In this document: in pieces, positions 31,906 to 43,848 of the stretch
Position numbering within the stretch: position 1 is the stretch's first letter
Layout: each line of letters opens with the position of its first letter
DNA from: Bryopsis sp. KO-2023
Taxonomy: Eukaryota > Chlorophyta > Ulvophyceae > Bryopsidales > Bryopsidaceae
DNA length: 64,000 nucleotides
Direction: 5' to 3'
Assembly (NCBI GenBank): GCA_030272585.1
Contig: BSYQ01000009.1
Coordinates: 1,984,001 to 2,048,000 of the forward strand
Position numbers and translations under genes: made by a program
Notes under the pieces: model-generated
Databases searched by the model: none
Seen by the model: the letters and a program-made list of their open reading frames with translations, nothing else
Told to the model about the DNA's origin: nothing

Positions 31906-34055
31906 TTGGCTATTGCTCTCGAATTCAGAACAGTTCTGTGCTGGGGCCTCTTAATCTCAGTGTAAAGGAATTTTGAGGTGGCGGGCAAAGCGGACGCCTA
32001 CTTGTCAAGGAAGGCGATCGAATGTCACGTCGTGCGCGAGGAAGATCAGTGAGAGTGTGATATCTGGGCGCATGCGCGACCAAATGCCGCCTATAGGATT
32101 CGTTGCATCTCGCGGCCACCGCAAGAGCTTCATTGTGTTAAGACAGGGGACCAGACCTAACCTTGAGAAAACAACCTGCCCAACTGGGACTAAACAGTGT
32201 TGTCCAGAACTCTTGAACTGGAAGTCTGTCAGCGGGCATGTCCCCCCAGGCAAGGGGAAATAAGTTTTAAGAAATACCAAAAATTAATAAAAAATAAAAT
32301 GGATAAAAAATATGTAATGGCTTTCTATTTGTTTAGACAAAGAATATAAAATGACTTATCCTCAAACATATAATTTCATGCTTGCTTCGGAACTGCGTGC
32401 TGTGCTTTTTTGAAGCCCTCTCTCTCTATTGATGAGCACATCGTAGGGGAAATCACAACACCATACCCCAAAACGTCACAGGGTTCCCAGTGTCTTCGGA
32501 AACTACATGCAGACAATCAGCCTAGCCAATTCACACTCCAAGAACAAGTCATGTCGGATCGGCAAAGTCATCCATCAAATACTTTCCTTCTTACACGGCA
32601 AGGTCTTTAACAACCCGACGTGCGAGTTTCAGGCCATCTGGACCCCAAACATACTGAGCCACATCCGACCTCCACCCTCGGCTTTCAATTCATCGACAAA
32701 AAAGACCTCATCGGGAGCAGCCGACACAATCTTGGACCTTATTTTCTACTTCCCCCAAATCTCTCTCTCTCTATAAAACCCACCCAACTGTTTTCCTTAA
32801 CCAAATCTTTCTTGAGTCTGTTACTCTCCTCTGGATAAATATATAAGTGAGCGTTGCACCGAAGGCAAAACCATATTACATATAAAAAAAAAATCTTCTC
32901 GTGAGTTGTTCTTTTTATGCTTGGTTTTTTTTTCTGTCTTACTTTTTCTTTTTCACCCTGCTGGTATCATCCAGTTTGCCATTCTTTGGTGTCTGGTCTG
33001 TATGGAAAAACAATATTAGTCAGCACCTATTATCTAATGTATTTTTTTTCTGATTAAATGTCACGTGTGTGTGTAGGATAGCGCCAAGCTTCGGGAATAA
33101 GAATGACTAATACTGGCCATTCTCCAGAAGAAAAAAAGAGAAAAAAAACACCCTCCCAGAAAAGATCTATCACTTTAACCTTTTCGTCCATGAAGCAATT
33201 TTCTTTTTCGAATCCTTCCCAGCACCAGGGTCCACATCTTGGTCTAGCTATTTTTTCAAAGACAAACAAAAAACGCGTAGTAGCAAAGGTATCTGTGAAA
33301 CCTATTTTTTGTTATATATCTGCAGTTTTTACTCCCTTCTCCCACCCCCCCCCCCCAAAAAAAAAAAAAAAAGAAAATATAAGAAACGAACAAAACGAGT
33401 AAAAGAGCAAGGGGGAGCGATGCACCAAAAAAGACGGTACTCACACAACTCCCTGCTTTGAAGTTGAGATGCTTCTTGGGGTCCAGAAAACAGCCCCAGA
33501 AATCTTTTCGTGAGAATTTGGATAGAGCTGACTATTTTCTGTCGGGAACCCCATGTGGAGATATCAAAAATTCCAAGCACTCCTTGGTCACCCACCCCCC
33601 CCCCCATAAAAAAAAAAAAGAAAAGAAAAACCTCTCATAGCGCGGCATGTGGACCCCCAGTCCTTTGCCTTGACCGTGACTCGTTTCACTCTCCCTACCC
33701 ACTCATTCTTGTGTGTTTTCTGTATGTCTATCTTTTTGTTCAGGTCGAAATACCATATGCTCGTATTTGCACGATCTTCACAAATCAGCTAGCGAAAGCT
33801 GCACATGTAGTTTGTTCGCACTCCATGAAACGATTACGGTGACTTCAATCTGAAAAACAGTCAAGCAAATTGAGCTCACCAAACAGGGCATTTCTATGGA
33901 GGGGCTTCATGTAGAACCTCACCATGTGACTGACAGAAAACCTCACACACACATTCACACTTTTGACACATGGATCTTGTGTGAGTTGACCAGATTCTAC
34001 AGATTCAGGAATCTTTCTTGGAGCAGTGACTCCGTGAGAAAGATTGACTGTGTAC
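31906..34055. other. No confident gene; possible element tail near 32160-32310
   Basis: 32130-32265 has ordinary GC content and passes abruptly into an A-rich stretch (32265-32320), like a retroelement 3' end. 33000-33640 holds C runs and A runs. Some exons of the unidentified minus-strand gene to the right may lie here, but none could be chained. Confidence 0.3.
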
Positions 34056-35104
34056 CTGGAGAGCATGCTTTTTCTTCCTGTTATCCTAAGCAATCTCCGT
34101 TTGGTAGCTCCTTCATCGCATATATCTAGCAGCTGGGGGTAGGGACCAAACACCTGCTGCAGTCTGAACCACACCACCAGGAGACTCACTGTGGCTGGGG
34201 AGGGAAAAACAAAAACAAAAACATGTTCCTCTCCGTGTTATCGAGAGGAGACAACGCCTTCATGGCAAACTGCGTCAAGAAACGAACTTGCAAGGATACT
34301 GCCAACACGAGATAGATAATATAGAGACCGCAACCTCGACCGACGTGGCACGACAGGGAGCTCTGTTGATGCCCTTCCGAAAATATATATCTGGCTGATT
34401 TCTGTCGTGATGGACACGGCGACGACTTTCAAAGGCAGTTGCAACTGGCCCGTAGAACTCAAAGTGAGTGAGCTCATGGACAGGTAAGACAAATAAACAA
34501 TGAAACAAGATACAGAAGAGGACACTCAAGGTTTCTAAAGCACGACTGAGCTCTTCACCCAGCGTAAATGTGTCTCGGAACGCATCGGTGCATCCCGTTG
34601 ATATCTCCAGCAGCGTGTGACGCCGATGAGCTATTCTTAGTGACCATCCATGACCATCCAACCCAACCCAAGTAGTTGATAGGGACAAGTGTTTCCCTCC
34701 CTTTTCCTGCACTCACTCTCCGACACTGGCACCTGGCAAAGATGACTACAACTTCCGACGTCTCTCAGGTCACTCTGGTGTCCTACCTGTTCTGGTCTGA
34801 TGATAGTGCTGTCTTGCAACGCAGAGTGAAATGGGACATTTCTGAAGAAGAGCGCTCGTGGCACTCGGTCACTGCGGCGTTCTCGCTCCAGCTGCTCCCC
34901 ACTCGGGTCAAGGTTTTCCTTGTCCTCTGTGGAGTTACTCCACTCGGGGCTCGCTGGGTCGTCTTCGTCCATCTCATCCTCGGCGCCTCCCTGCGGAGCC
35001 GCAACGCCGTGGCTGTCGGGAACGTCGTCTTGTTCTAGCGTGGCGTGCACTGTCTCGCTGCTATCCTCTCCAGTGACACTTCCGCTGTACGTGTTGGAAG
35101 ACAT
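34056..35104 (-). CDS. Unidentified protein: acidic N-terminus, hydrophobic downstream exons
   Basis: ATG 35104 opens an exon to 34787 (donor GTAGGA, phase 0). It encodes an acidic, serine-rich, disordered-looking stretch (EDEMDEDDPASPEWSNSTED) followed by RVPRALFFRNVPFHSAL. Further down the minus strand, frames read HRRHTLLEISTGCTDAF, hydrophobic YLVLAVSLQVRFLTQFAM, and a clear exon 34056-34188 (SLLVVWFRLQQVFGPYPQLL, then DEGATKRRLLRITG). Together they suggest a membrane protein with a disordered N-terminus. I could not chain the middle exons in phase and do not recognise the family. Remaining 3' exons would lie left of 34056. Confidence 0.35.
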
Positions 35105-37065
35105 TCGACCCTGGCCAATGGAAGCAGCCGGGCGTGGGGTGCACAATATTCTATCCTGGCGACTGTTATGCACAGGCTCTGCAAGGAAATGTTTTAGTTC
35201 CAAGCAACGTAGTACGGGGAGTGAGGAGGGATTGGATGAATGACAATAAACAACATTTTTTACGCCGGGAGGCGAACAGGAACTTGTTTCTGTACACGCT
35301 GGTGTTGGCGTTTACGGAATGAGCTCAGTTATTTCTTTGCAGAAGTACCTGGGATATTAGGATTACTGCACTTGCACCTGCAAGTAATTGAGGCAGCACT
35401 GCTGGCAGCAGTGTCTTATTACCCCAGCCTGTTTGGACGTAGGAGGTAAAAGGCTGGACATCTTGCTTTTTCCCTCCCTCCCTGTGGGGCTCTTTTTCTT
35501 TCATGTTGGGATTTGTGGTGTGGATAGAAATCTGGGTTGCTTTCTACTTTTGATCTTTGGATTTTGTTAAATTGAATGTTGTGGAGTCGCGATCTTTTGG
35601 GTATTTAAGAAACATTCTGAATTTGGGGAATTTGGGGAATTTGGGTTGATTTCTGGGGAGTTCTTGTGTCAATTCGAAATATCCCGATCTGGGAAGGAAT
35701 CTTAATCCTGCAGTGACACATTCCAATTCCTATCCTGGAGTTCTACACCCCGAACGAAAGCTCGCCTCCGTGCATTTGAAGCGAAAACAACACACAACAA
35801 CACGATTCATCGCAACCCCCCCCGGGCCCCCCGCGTTGTGTTTTCTGAAACGACCCCGTTGAGGAGAAACACCGATGGCATCGGCATCGAATTGGAGTGC
35901 GCAAATTGAATTTCTTGCATTTCCTGAGAATCTGGGGAGCTCAGTCATTGACGTCACGACGGTCGTGTTGGAAAAGTTTGTGGACTTTTGACCTCGGCCC
36001 CGACTCTCGATTATCAAACGACCTTATGGATTTCTGGATTGCTGGCGACGTCTTCGTTTTAGAGCAGCGCAAGCAGAAATGCATGCAACAGGATCGATGG
36101 AGAGCATCTGCATCTCAATCGCTTTTCACGCCCAGGAGCTTGCGGTTCGTTTTGCGGGCATTGTTAATGTTGTGTTGTTTTGTATGTTGTAGTATTTGTG
36201 AAGTTCTTACAAAAGAAGGGCAAGACACAACGACGAACACCACTTTATCCTTCCATCCTCTGTAAAATTACGTAATAAACTTCAAGGTAATTCATGGGAT
36301 TCCAACAATGTGTAAATTTAAGCAAGTAAATTAACTTAATTTAGCCGTGTGTTGCCTACTTTGTGCTTTTGTCCCCAAGTCTGTCAGTTTGCAGCCGCAA
36401 AATCGTGGCAATTAGCAGTTGTTGGAATCCCGTGAATTACCTTGAGGTTCGTTCATTCTGTTGTAAACTGGACACAGAATGAGAGGATAAAGGGATGCTT
36501 GTCGTTGTGTCTCAGCCTTTTTCTGAAAGATGTTTGTGTCGACAACACAGTCCTCCTCCAGAGAAAGATTAACTATTGTGGCATCCCCAACTATAGAACC
36601 TACAGGACGTTCAAGAACATCCAAAATGTGTAAAAATGTCCAGGACTGGATGGAAACGCATTGCTTTGATCCAACACTGCAGTACTGGCTGAACAGACAA
36701 ACAAGCATTGCAGTGTGCATATTGATAAGAAATTGATGACCTCTGACCAAGATCTACCCCACTGTTATGCCAAACTCTTCACAAAGTGTCCACCAGTACT
36801 GCAATGCTTTAAACAAAGATGTTGAAAAGCAACACCACTGAAACCAACCTTATGAAATCCAACCCAGGTGGTGTTTTTTTTTTCCCTCCCTGCTCTGTTG
36901 TGGAGGGTGATTCATCCTTGCCAGTAACAGAATGACCACAAAACCGTGACAAGCTGATTAATTTCATTTTGGCGCTGCCCTATGTCTTACCCACAACATC
37001 ACAAAGGAAAGTGGTGCGCGGTTGGACGCTCGTTCGTTTGTCTTGTGCTCTAGACGATCCTCACC
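35105..37065. other. Spacer between two divergent genes
   Basis: Should contain the promoters of the unidentified gene (-) and the MSI4-type gene (+). One plus-strand exon-like segment at 35340-35449 (LGLLHLHLQVIEAALLAAVS) has an acceptor but no partner. No recognisable gene. Confidence 0.4.
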
Positions 37066-40000
37066 ATGAACGCTGGCGACGGCGATCACCTGAGAAAATG
37101 GAAGTCCATAATACCTCTGCTCTACGACTGGCTTGCTAACCACAACCTCACCTGGCCGTCGCTCACGTGCAGGTGCGATCTCCCTCGTTCGGTGCATTCA
37201 TGTCAAGTCGCTGTTTTTTTCGAAACTTTCGTTCTGATATTGTGTGGGAAAGGGGTGAGGATATTCTGAATTCGGATGCGGATGTTGGTTCAGATGGGGG
37301 CCTCAGCTGGGCTCGACTGCCTACCGAAAAAAATACAGACTGTACTTTTCCGAGCAGGTGCGACGGAGAGCTTTTTTTCATATTTATTTTGTGTTTTGAA
37401 TGCGAGTTTCCGTTGGGATGGCTGTGAGTTGGATGTTCAGTGTGTTTTGTTTGCGGCGTTGTTTTTTTTTCTTTTCTTCACAGACCGATGGAAGCGACCC
37501 TCAGCGAATAACGGTGGCGACGGCTGACGTGTTCAGAGTGAGTGTCGATGAACTCTTTTACTCGTGGAGCGGAAGGCGTCCAGCGGTTTGCTGAGAAAAA
37601 AAGCGTTTTTTTTCCTCCGCGCAGCGATAAATAATGGAATTTGATGGAGCTTCGAAAATGCGACATCCATGCATTACCAAGCACATGAATTTCTGGAAAA
37701 GATTTTGTCTGACAAACTGTGCCTGCAGGTCTGACAATTGCTAAGCAATTGTTTCTTGTGTGTTGAATCTTTTTTGAATTTATTTTTGGGGGTTTTCAGC
37801 CACGGGTGGCCTCAGCCGACAAGATCACAGGATGGAGCGATATGGAAAAATGCCCTTATGTGAAAGTGGAGAAATCTATCGTGCATCCCGGAGAGGTGCG
37901 TGTCGGCATCTTGAATAAAGATGTGTTTGACCATCACCCAAATTATTCTATCACCTTCAAAATTAATACCGTAATTAGTCATATTTTTAAACACCTTTCA
38001 CCGTTATTGCCCCCGCATCATCAAAATCCTTTCAAAAAACTTGTGGGTGTCGACATCTGCACTTGATTTTAACGTGAATTTTTTCTGGTTAAAAAACAAA
38101 AACGAACAATCTGCTGCGGTGACGAGCGAGAAGTAAAAAGCAAAAATTCTTGGTGGTGGAGAAATTGTTTGGGGAGATAAAAACAAAAGAAAAAAAAATT
38201 GGGCCAAAAAAACAAATAGATTGGAGAGAGAGAAAGGGTGGGGATTATTGTGTGTCTGGAAAAGGACCTACAAGAGAGAAGTTTCGAGACGGAAAAAAGG
38301 AAGATGGGGGGGGGACTGATCGATCTATTTTATTTTTTGAGTGCTATCCAGTCGAGTTGATTACCTTTTTTTCCTTATTTTTTCCTCCTTGAAGGTCAAC
38401 AAACTCAGGGATTGCCCCCTCTATCCGAAGATCATTGTGACACACACAGATGCTCCCGAACTGTACGTTTGGAATGTCGAAACGCAGCCTCACAGGAGCG
38501 AAAAGGGGGTAAGAAAAAATAACCTATTTCTGGAAATTTCTTTTCTCAAAACCAACCTCGTCTACCAGCACAAAGGAATACAAGAAAATAAACACAAAAG
38601 TAATAAAATTAAACAGAAATTGATATAATAAAATGATTGAATTAATTTATGTTTGGATGATGATGGTTTGCAAAACTGTGTCCAGACATTGCATGAAACC
38701 GCAGCCAATTTTTTTGTACCCCCTTTTTTTTTCAACTAAATAAATTCACTTATTTTGATTTTGATTTTTTGGTCAATTCACAAGCGATGTTTGAGCACCA
38801 TCTTGTTGCTTTTCAATGACCTCTTTGGAAGCCAAAAATAAATAAATCTATTACCAGAAATGCTGAAATGAAAGTGATTTCGAAAAGGAATTTGTGGTGT
38901 GTAAATAGATGAACCCCCTTCATAGTTCATTTTTTTTTTAATTTTTTTCTTCCAGAGATGTGACGCCTCAACAGCGGAGTTGGTTTTGACTGGACATGAA
39001 GGCAACGCAGAATATGCTCTGGGCATGTGTCATGTGGAACCCAAGGTCGCAAGCGGCGGAAAGGATCGCAAGGTTGGATGATTTGTGTAGGTCGGGTGGT
39101 GTGAATATTTCTGGTTTTTTGGAACACTCATTTTTTTTAAATGTATACATTTAATATATAATATTTAAAAAAAACACTTTTTTTGATAGTGTGCACACGG
39201 GTAAGAACTGCAGGAGAATTGAAAAGTATTATTTTTTTTTGGATCAATGTCAATGCTGGTAGTTTATTTGGTTCATGTTAGGATTTTTTTTTGCGTGAAC
39301 TCCAGAATGGGTTTTTTGCTTTTTTGATTCAGGTATTGGTGTGGGATCTTCAAGATCACGTTTCGACGCTTGCCACAACTTCTGGACAATCGGGGAGTCC
39401 GCATGCTATGAACACAGAATCCACAAGGCTGGAAGGTGTGTGGTGCTCTTGCATTGGTCGAACAATTTCTAAAAGGGAAATAAAAAAGCAAAAACAAATT
39501 CTTGCAAAACAAAAAAGCCCAGAAAAAAATCACAACTGTCCTCAAAGAAGTTCAAACATACAAACAAAAAACATCGCTTGAAGGAGGAAAAAAAAACCAA
39601 AAACAAATACAAGGGGGAGGAAAAGTGAGCGGTAATAGACATGATTTTTCAATGAGTACCTTGAAAAAAATTCAAGGCACAGCTCTTTCACCACATGAAG
39701 CTGAATTTCGTTTTCCCCTTTTTAACGAAAAGGATGTTCAGTGCGCTGTACCAACATGTCGCACAGCAGCAAAACACATTCATTTTTTTTCTTTGTTTCG
39801 ACATTATGCCATTGCCAAGCGTGCCTTCTTTTGTTTTAAATCACTGATTGCATTCCCTTTCCAGCGCAATTACGGCTGTCTGGGCATGAGGATACCGTGG
39901 AGGATGTGGTGTTTCAGCCAGGGAGTTCGCACAACCTTGCCAGCGTCGGGGACGATTATCAATTGTTGCTGTGGGATGCCCGAGCTGGGGATGCTCCTGT

Positions 40001-42793
40001 GTCGAAGGTATAAAAAAAATGCCAATCCTATGTCCAGTTCTTGCTTTTTCCTATCTCTCTACCTCAATATCAGGTTTGGCGTGGTATTATTTCTGTAGTT
40101 CAATCTATGCTTTTACATGGACCCTTTCAAACAATGCAAGAAATCACGGCGCACAGAAATGGATCGCACCAGGCTGATAACCTGGGTTGCTCTGCACAAA
40201 TCAAACGTTTTGAGAATCCTCCAAAATGTGTCGTTTTTCTTATATTTTTTTGTTCAAGCTCTCATATTGTTTTTTGGGGTGTGTGTGTTGGGGGGGTTCG
40301 TTCGTTTAGGTGCAAGAGGCACATGGAAAATATGATCTGCATTGTGTGGATTGGAGCCCGACCGAGGAGGATTTGCTTGCAACAGGTGGGCAAGCCATTT
40401 CAAGTTGATAAAAAAAATTCCTGAAATCGCTTTGCTTTTTTTTTTCTCCCCATATACAAATACAAGAAAAAGAACCAATGTTTTCTCACATATTTTTGCA
40501 TCAAGTCGAGTCATGATACAGTTTATTGGATTTTGAGGCCGTTTTCTTAAACTACCTGCTGGAATCAGGGTGTGCTGATGGGGTGTTGAAGATTTGGGAT
40601 CGTAGAAAGCTGAGTGCAACCGAAGCTGTGGAAACCATAGGCTTTCATCGAAAAGCGGTGATGCGAGTGGAATGGAGTCCACATAACAAGGTGAATTCTG
40701 GCAGAGGAAGTAACGGATTGTGCAACATGTTCTGACGGTGGTTGCGCTGATCAAAATTCAAACCTTAAACGGCAATGATCTCCTGAGCAGTGTAGGGTTT
40801 TGAAAAAAAACTAAAGTTGTGTGTGTTTGGGCGGGGTTGGGAAAAAGAAAAAAAAACCCCGAAAAAACCCAAAGGAAAAGCATCTAATATCGGCCAATCG
40901 GGCAAAAATCTTTTCCTCTTGATTTCAATAGGAAAATACGTTTGTCGATATGTATGGGTTTTTTTTCGATCCATTGGGTTGTCTGTGGCGTCAGGGTATT
41001 TTGACGAGTGGAGGGGAAGACAACGTGGTTTGCGTATGGAACTTGAAGCAAAAAGGGTCGGCAGGGATGGACTCTCAAGACATCAAGAGGATCAAACGAA
41101 GCATTCCCCAGCAGCTTCTTTTCCAACACATCGGACATAAATCCGTGGTGAGCCCTGAAAAACTCAACTGAGCTAAGTTGGCATAACACTGTGTGTGTGT
41201 GTGGATATATTTTCTTCCAGATGATTTTCCGGGAAAAATAAGGGATTGGAAATTAAAAAAAGAAAGAGGATCGCGGAAAAAAACACGAAACAGATAAAAA
41301 ATGGCGGAAGAAGAAAAACAAAACGAGGATGGCAAGGCCGGTGCTTTTTGATTCTGAAAATTAATGTCTGGGTTAGGTTGTCGATTTCCACATGAATCCC
41401 CACGATCCTTGGACGATGTTGAGCGTTTCGGATGATGTTTCGGCGGATTCCGGAGGGGGGACTCTGCAGATGTGGCGAATCAGTGACATGATCACCAGGC
41501 CTGAAGCAGATGTGCTTTCAGAGATTGCAGAAATTGCCGAACGGGGGTACGTCTTTATCCATCCATTCAGCAAGACTTTTTTATGTTGTGTGTAAAAATT
41601 GGGGGAAATCCTATGATTGCTTATGGGTGTGTACGCCCGTTTTTGCCAGGCAATCAGGTTTCTGAGTGTGGGGAAATCCTGTGTTGCTGTTCCAAGAAAA
41701 AAAGTGGTGTTTCTGCTTGTGCAGAGAAAAGAAGGAAGCTAAAGTCGAGGGGGCTGAAGTGGAGGGCAAAGGTAAAATTTTTTCCTTCGGTCGAATTCTC
41801 TGCAAACTGTGCTTTTGCTGCATGTATATTCCGAAAGCGGTGCTCCTGCAAGCAATGAGTCGACATTTCTCGTCGCACGTATGAATTTTCGCTTGTTCGA
41901 TTTTTGTTCGAGTCTATGTTTTTTTGTGGGGGTTGTGCGTTTGAATAAGAATGAGTTGGGGAAAGGAATGAGCAGATCTGTGATTTCTGTGGTTAATAGA
42001 GGGTGGCCAGCCCCAGCAAAATGCAGGTATCGAGGATGCTGTGGACACCGTGTTGAATGGCGATGCTATGCTGGATGTTGTCAGGGAAGAAGTCGAGGTG
42101 AAGGGAGAAACCAGAGAAGTGGAAGCGGTCGGCGTGCCCCTGGCCGATGAAATCGAGGTATCCTAAGCTAGATTTTAGGAAATCAAAATCTGAATTATTG
42201 CTCATCGAACAAATAAGAAGTCTTTGTGAAATTTTGGGGGTATTTTCTGAAACGAAGGGGGGGGGGTTTGGTGGAAGATGGAGTGTTCAAAATCCAGGGT
42301 AAATTTTTGGGTTTCCTTTTTCAGAAAAAAAAAACTCTTGGATCAATTAACGAAGATTGTCAAAAAACCTCCTCAATTTTTGAAGTTCCTTGAACTATAT
42401 CACCAACAACTCATCCAAAAAAAAAAACCTGAATTTTGTAGACCGAAGTGAACCTATAACCTTCCGGTTAATAGCCGATTGCTCGACCATTGAGCTACTA
42501 GAGATTTCTAGCTGCCATTGTCCATTATCGTACGTTGGTGTTGCCTCAGCAATTGATATTCATTTATTTTATTGTACGTCTTGCAGGATGTGCCACCAGA
42601 GGCTAAAGTGGAGGAAGAAACGGTTGCAGAAAAATGCGATCTCGTCGATCCACCCAAGATGGAAACAGCAGATCAGGGAGGGAGTGAAGCTATGGATGTG
42701 GATGGATCCAGCATCACAGTTCAAGCAGGGACTGTGGCCGTTGGGGAATCCAGCCCAGTTGCAGGAATACCCAACACTGAAAACGAATCATAA
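37066..42793 (+). CDS. MSI4: MSI4/FVE-type WD40 histone-binding protein
   Basis: Nuclear WD40 protein of the RBBP4/MSI1 family, FVE/MSI4 branch; in plants it works in histone deacetylase, PRC2 and CUL4-DDB1 complexes and controls flowering and cold response. Fifteen phase-consistent exons: 37066-37172, 37294-37357, 37484-37537, 37800-37895, 38395-38508, 38956-39072, 39333-39435, 39865-40007, 40310-40385, 40569-40690, 40995-41147, 41377-41546, 41725-41771, 42000-42157, 42587-42793 (576 aa). The N-terminus has KWKSIIPLLYDWLANHNLTW and the H1 partner-binding helix. Then come IVHPGEVNKLRDCP, LVLTGHEGNAEYALGMC, SGGKDRKVLVWDLQDH, LSGHEDTVEDVVF, HCVDWSPTEEDLLATG and VSVSDDVSADSGGGTLQMW. The SGGGTLQ-W--SD motif is diagnostic of the FVE branch. 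Odd: an acidic C-terminal tail of about 140 residues, encoded by the last three exons. Confidence 0.95.
42436..42504 (-). tRNA. tRNA-Asn-like pseudogene or tRNA-derived repeat
   Basis: Minus strand reads a D-arm GCTCAATGGTCGAGC, an anticodon arm CGG-CTATTAA-CCG (anticodon ATT by position) and a T-arm-like GGTTCACTTCGG. The acceptor ends do not pair well and the T-stem is imperfect. It lies in the last intron of the MSI4-type gene, antisense to it. Best seen as a degenerate tRNA copy. Confidence 0.4.
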
Positions 42794-43848
42794 ACACTAA
42801 AAAAAAAAAGAGGGAGCTCCGGCTTTTTTTTTTGTCATTTGCTTCGTTCGAAAGATGCCAGGGTTTTTGTTCCTTAGGAGGGGTCGGTGTTTTCTTCTGT
42901 TTTTTTTTGCGAGGTGTTTTTTTTTTTTCTTTTTTTTTTGCAACGTCTAGGTCCCAAATTTTGTTTTTGTGTTTGTGCAACGAATAGCTTCATATATTTT
43001 TTTAAGAAAGCATGTGGTGTAAGGGGTTCAAAATCAGCATTTCGATCTCTGCTTTTTGGTTTTTATTTATTTTTTGTTTGGTGGGTGTGGGGGGGGGGGG
43101 AATCGAGAAGTGTATGGGATGGTTTTTTGCATGGATTTATCGCTAGGAAACCGAGTGCGGAAAAAAAAAAGAGTACGATTTTTTTTTGAGAGGCGGTCCC
43201 GCTGGGCAAGAAGAATCCAACGACGCGGTGGATATTTGAAATGTTTTTTTTTTTTTGCTTTTTTTCCCGCCTACTTCGCCCCCCATTCAATTCCGTTGCT
43301 GTCGATCAGAGACTGACTGAATCCAGGCCTTTCGGAAGCCCAAGCCGCGTGGGTTGACTGGAAGGCGGACGATTCGCTTTTTGAGGTGACCGTCGTGGAA
43401 CTTACCCCGCAACTTCCCCCCAGCGTTCATAATTTCGTTGCGTCTTTCCCATCTCGAATGGATCGTAGGGAATCGCAAAAAAAATCGTTGGCTTCATCAA
43501 CGCATTTCTCTGAGGGGCGGAAAAAGAGAAAGAAGAAAAACACGTACACACGACACACTCACACTTTTTGGCCAACTTTCGTAGAGTCGAGTATCGCGTA
43601 CGGAAACGCGACTTTGCGAAACGAGTCGCTGGCAGCCCAGTGCGAACGGAGGAAAGAGAAACGGGGACGCACGCACTCCGAAAGGAAAAAAAACCAGAAA
43701 ACCAAACGGGAAAAAAGAAAAGAGGGAGCTTTGGATAGCGTGTCCGTTTCTCGTGTGATTTTCCTTCACCCCTCTTCGCCCGCCCATTTCGCGGGTGGTG
43801 TGAGAAGCGAAAAAAAATTGAAACAAACGGAGGAAAGAAAAGAGGTTT
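42794..43848. other. 3' region of MSI4-type gene and promoter of PP2C gene
   Basis: Left part is T- and G-run rich. From about 43330 it becomes exon-like in composition, as expected for the PP2C 5' UTR. No splice-supported coding exon seen. Confidence 0.4.
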
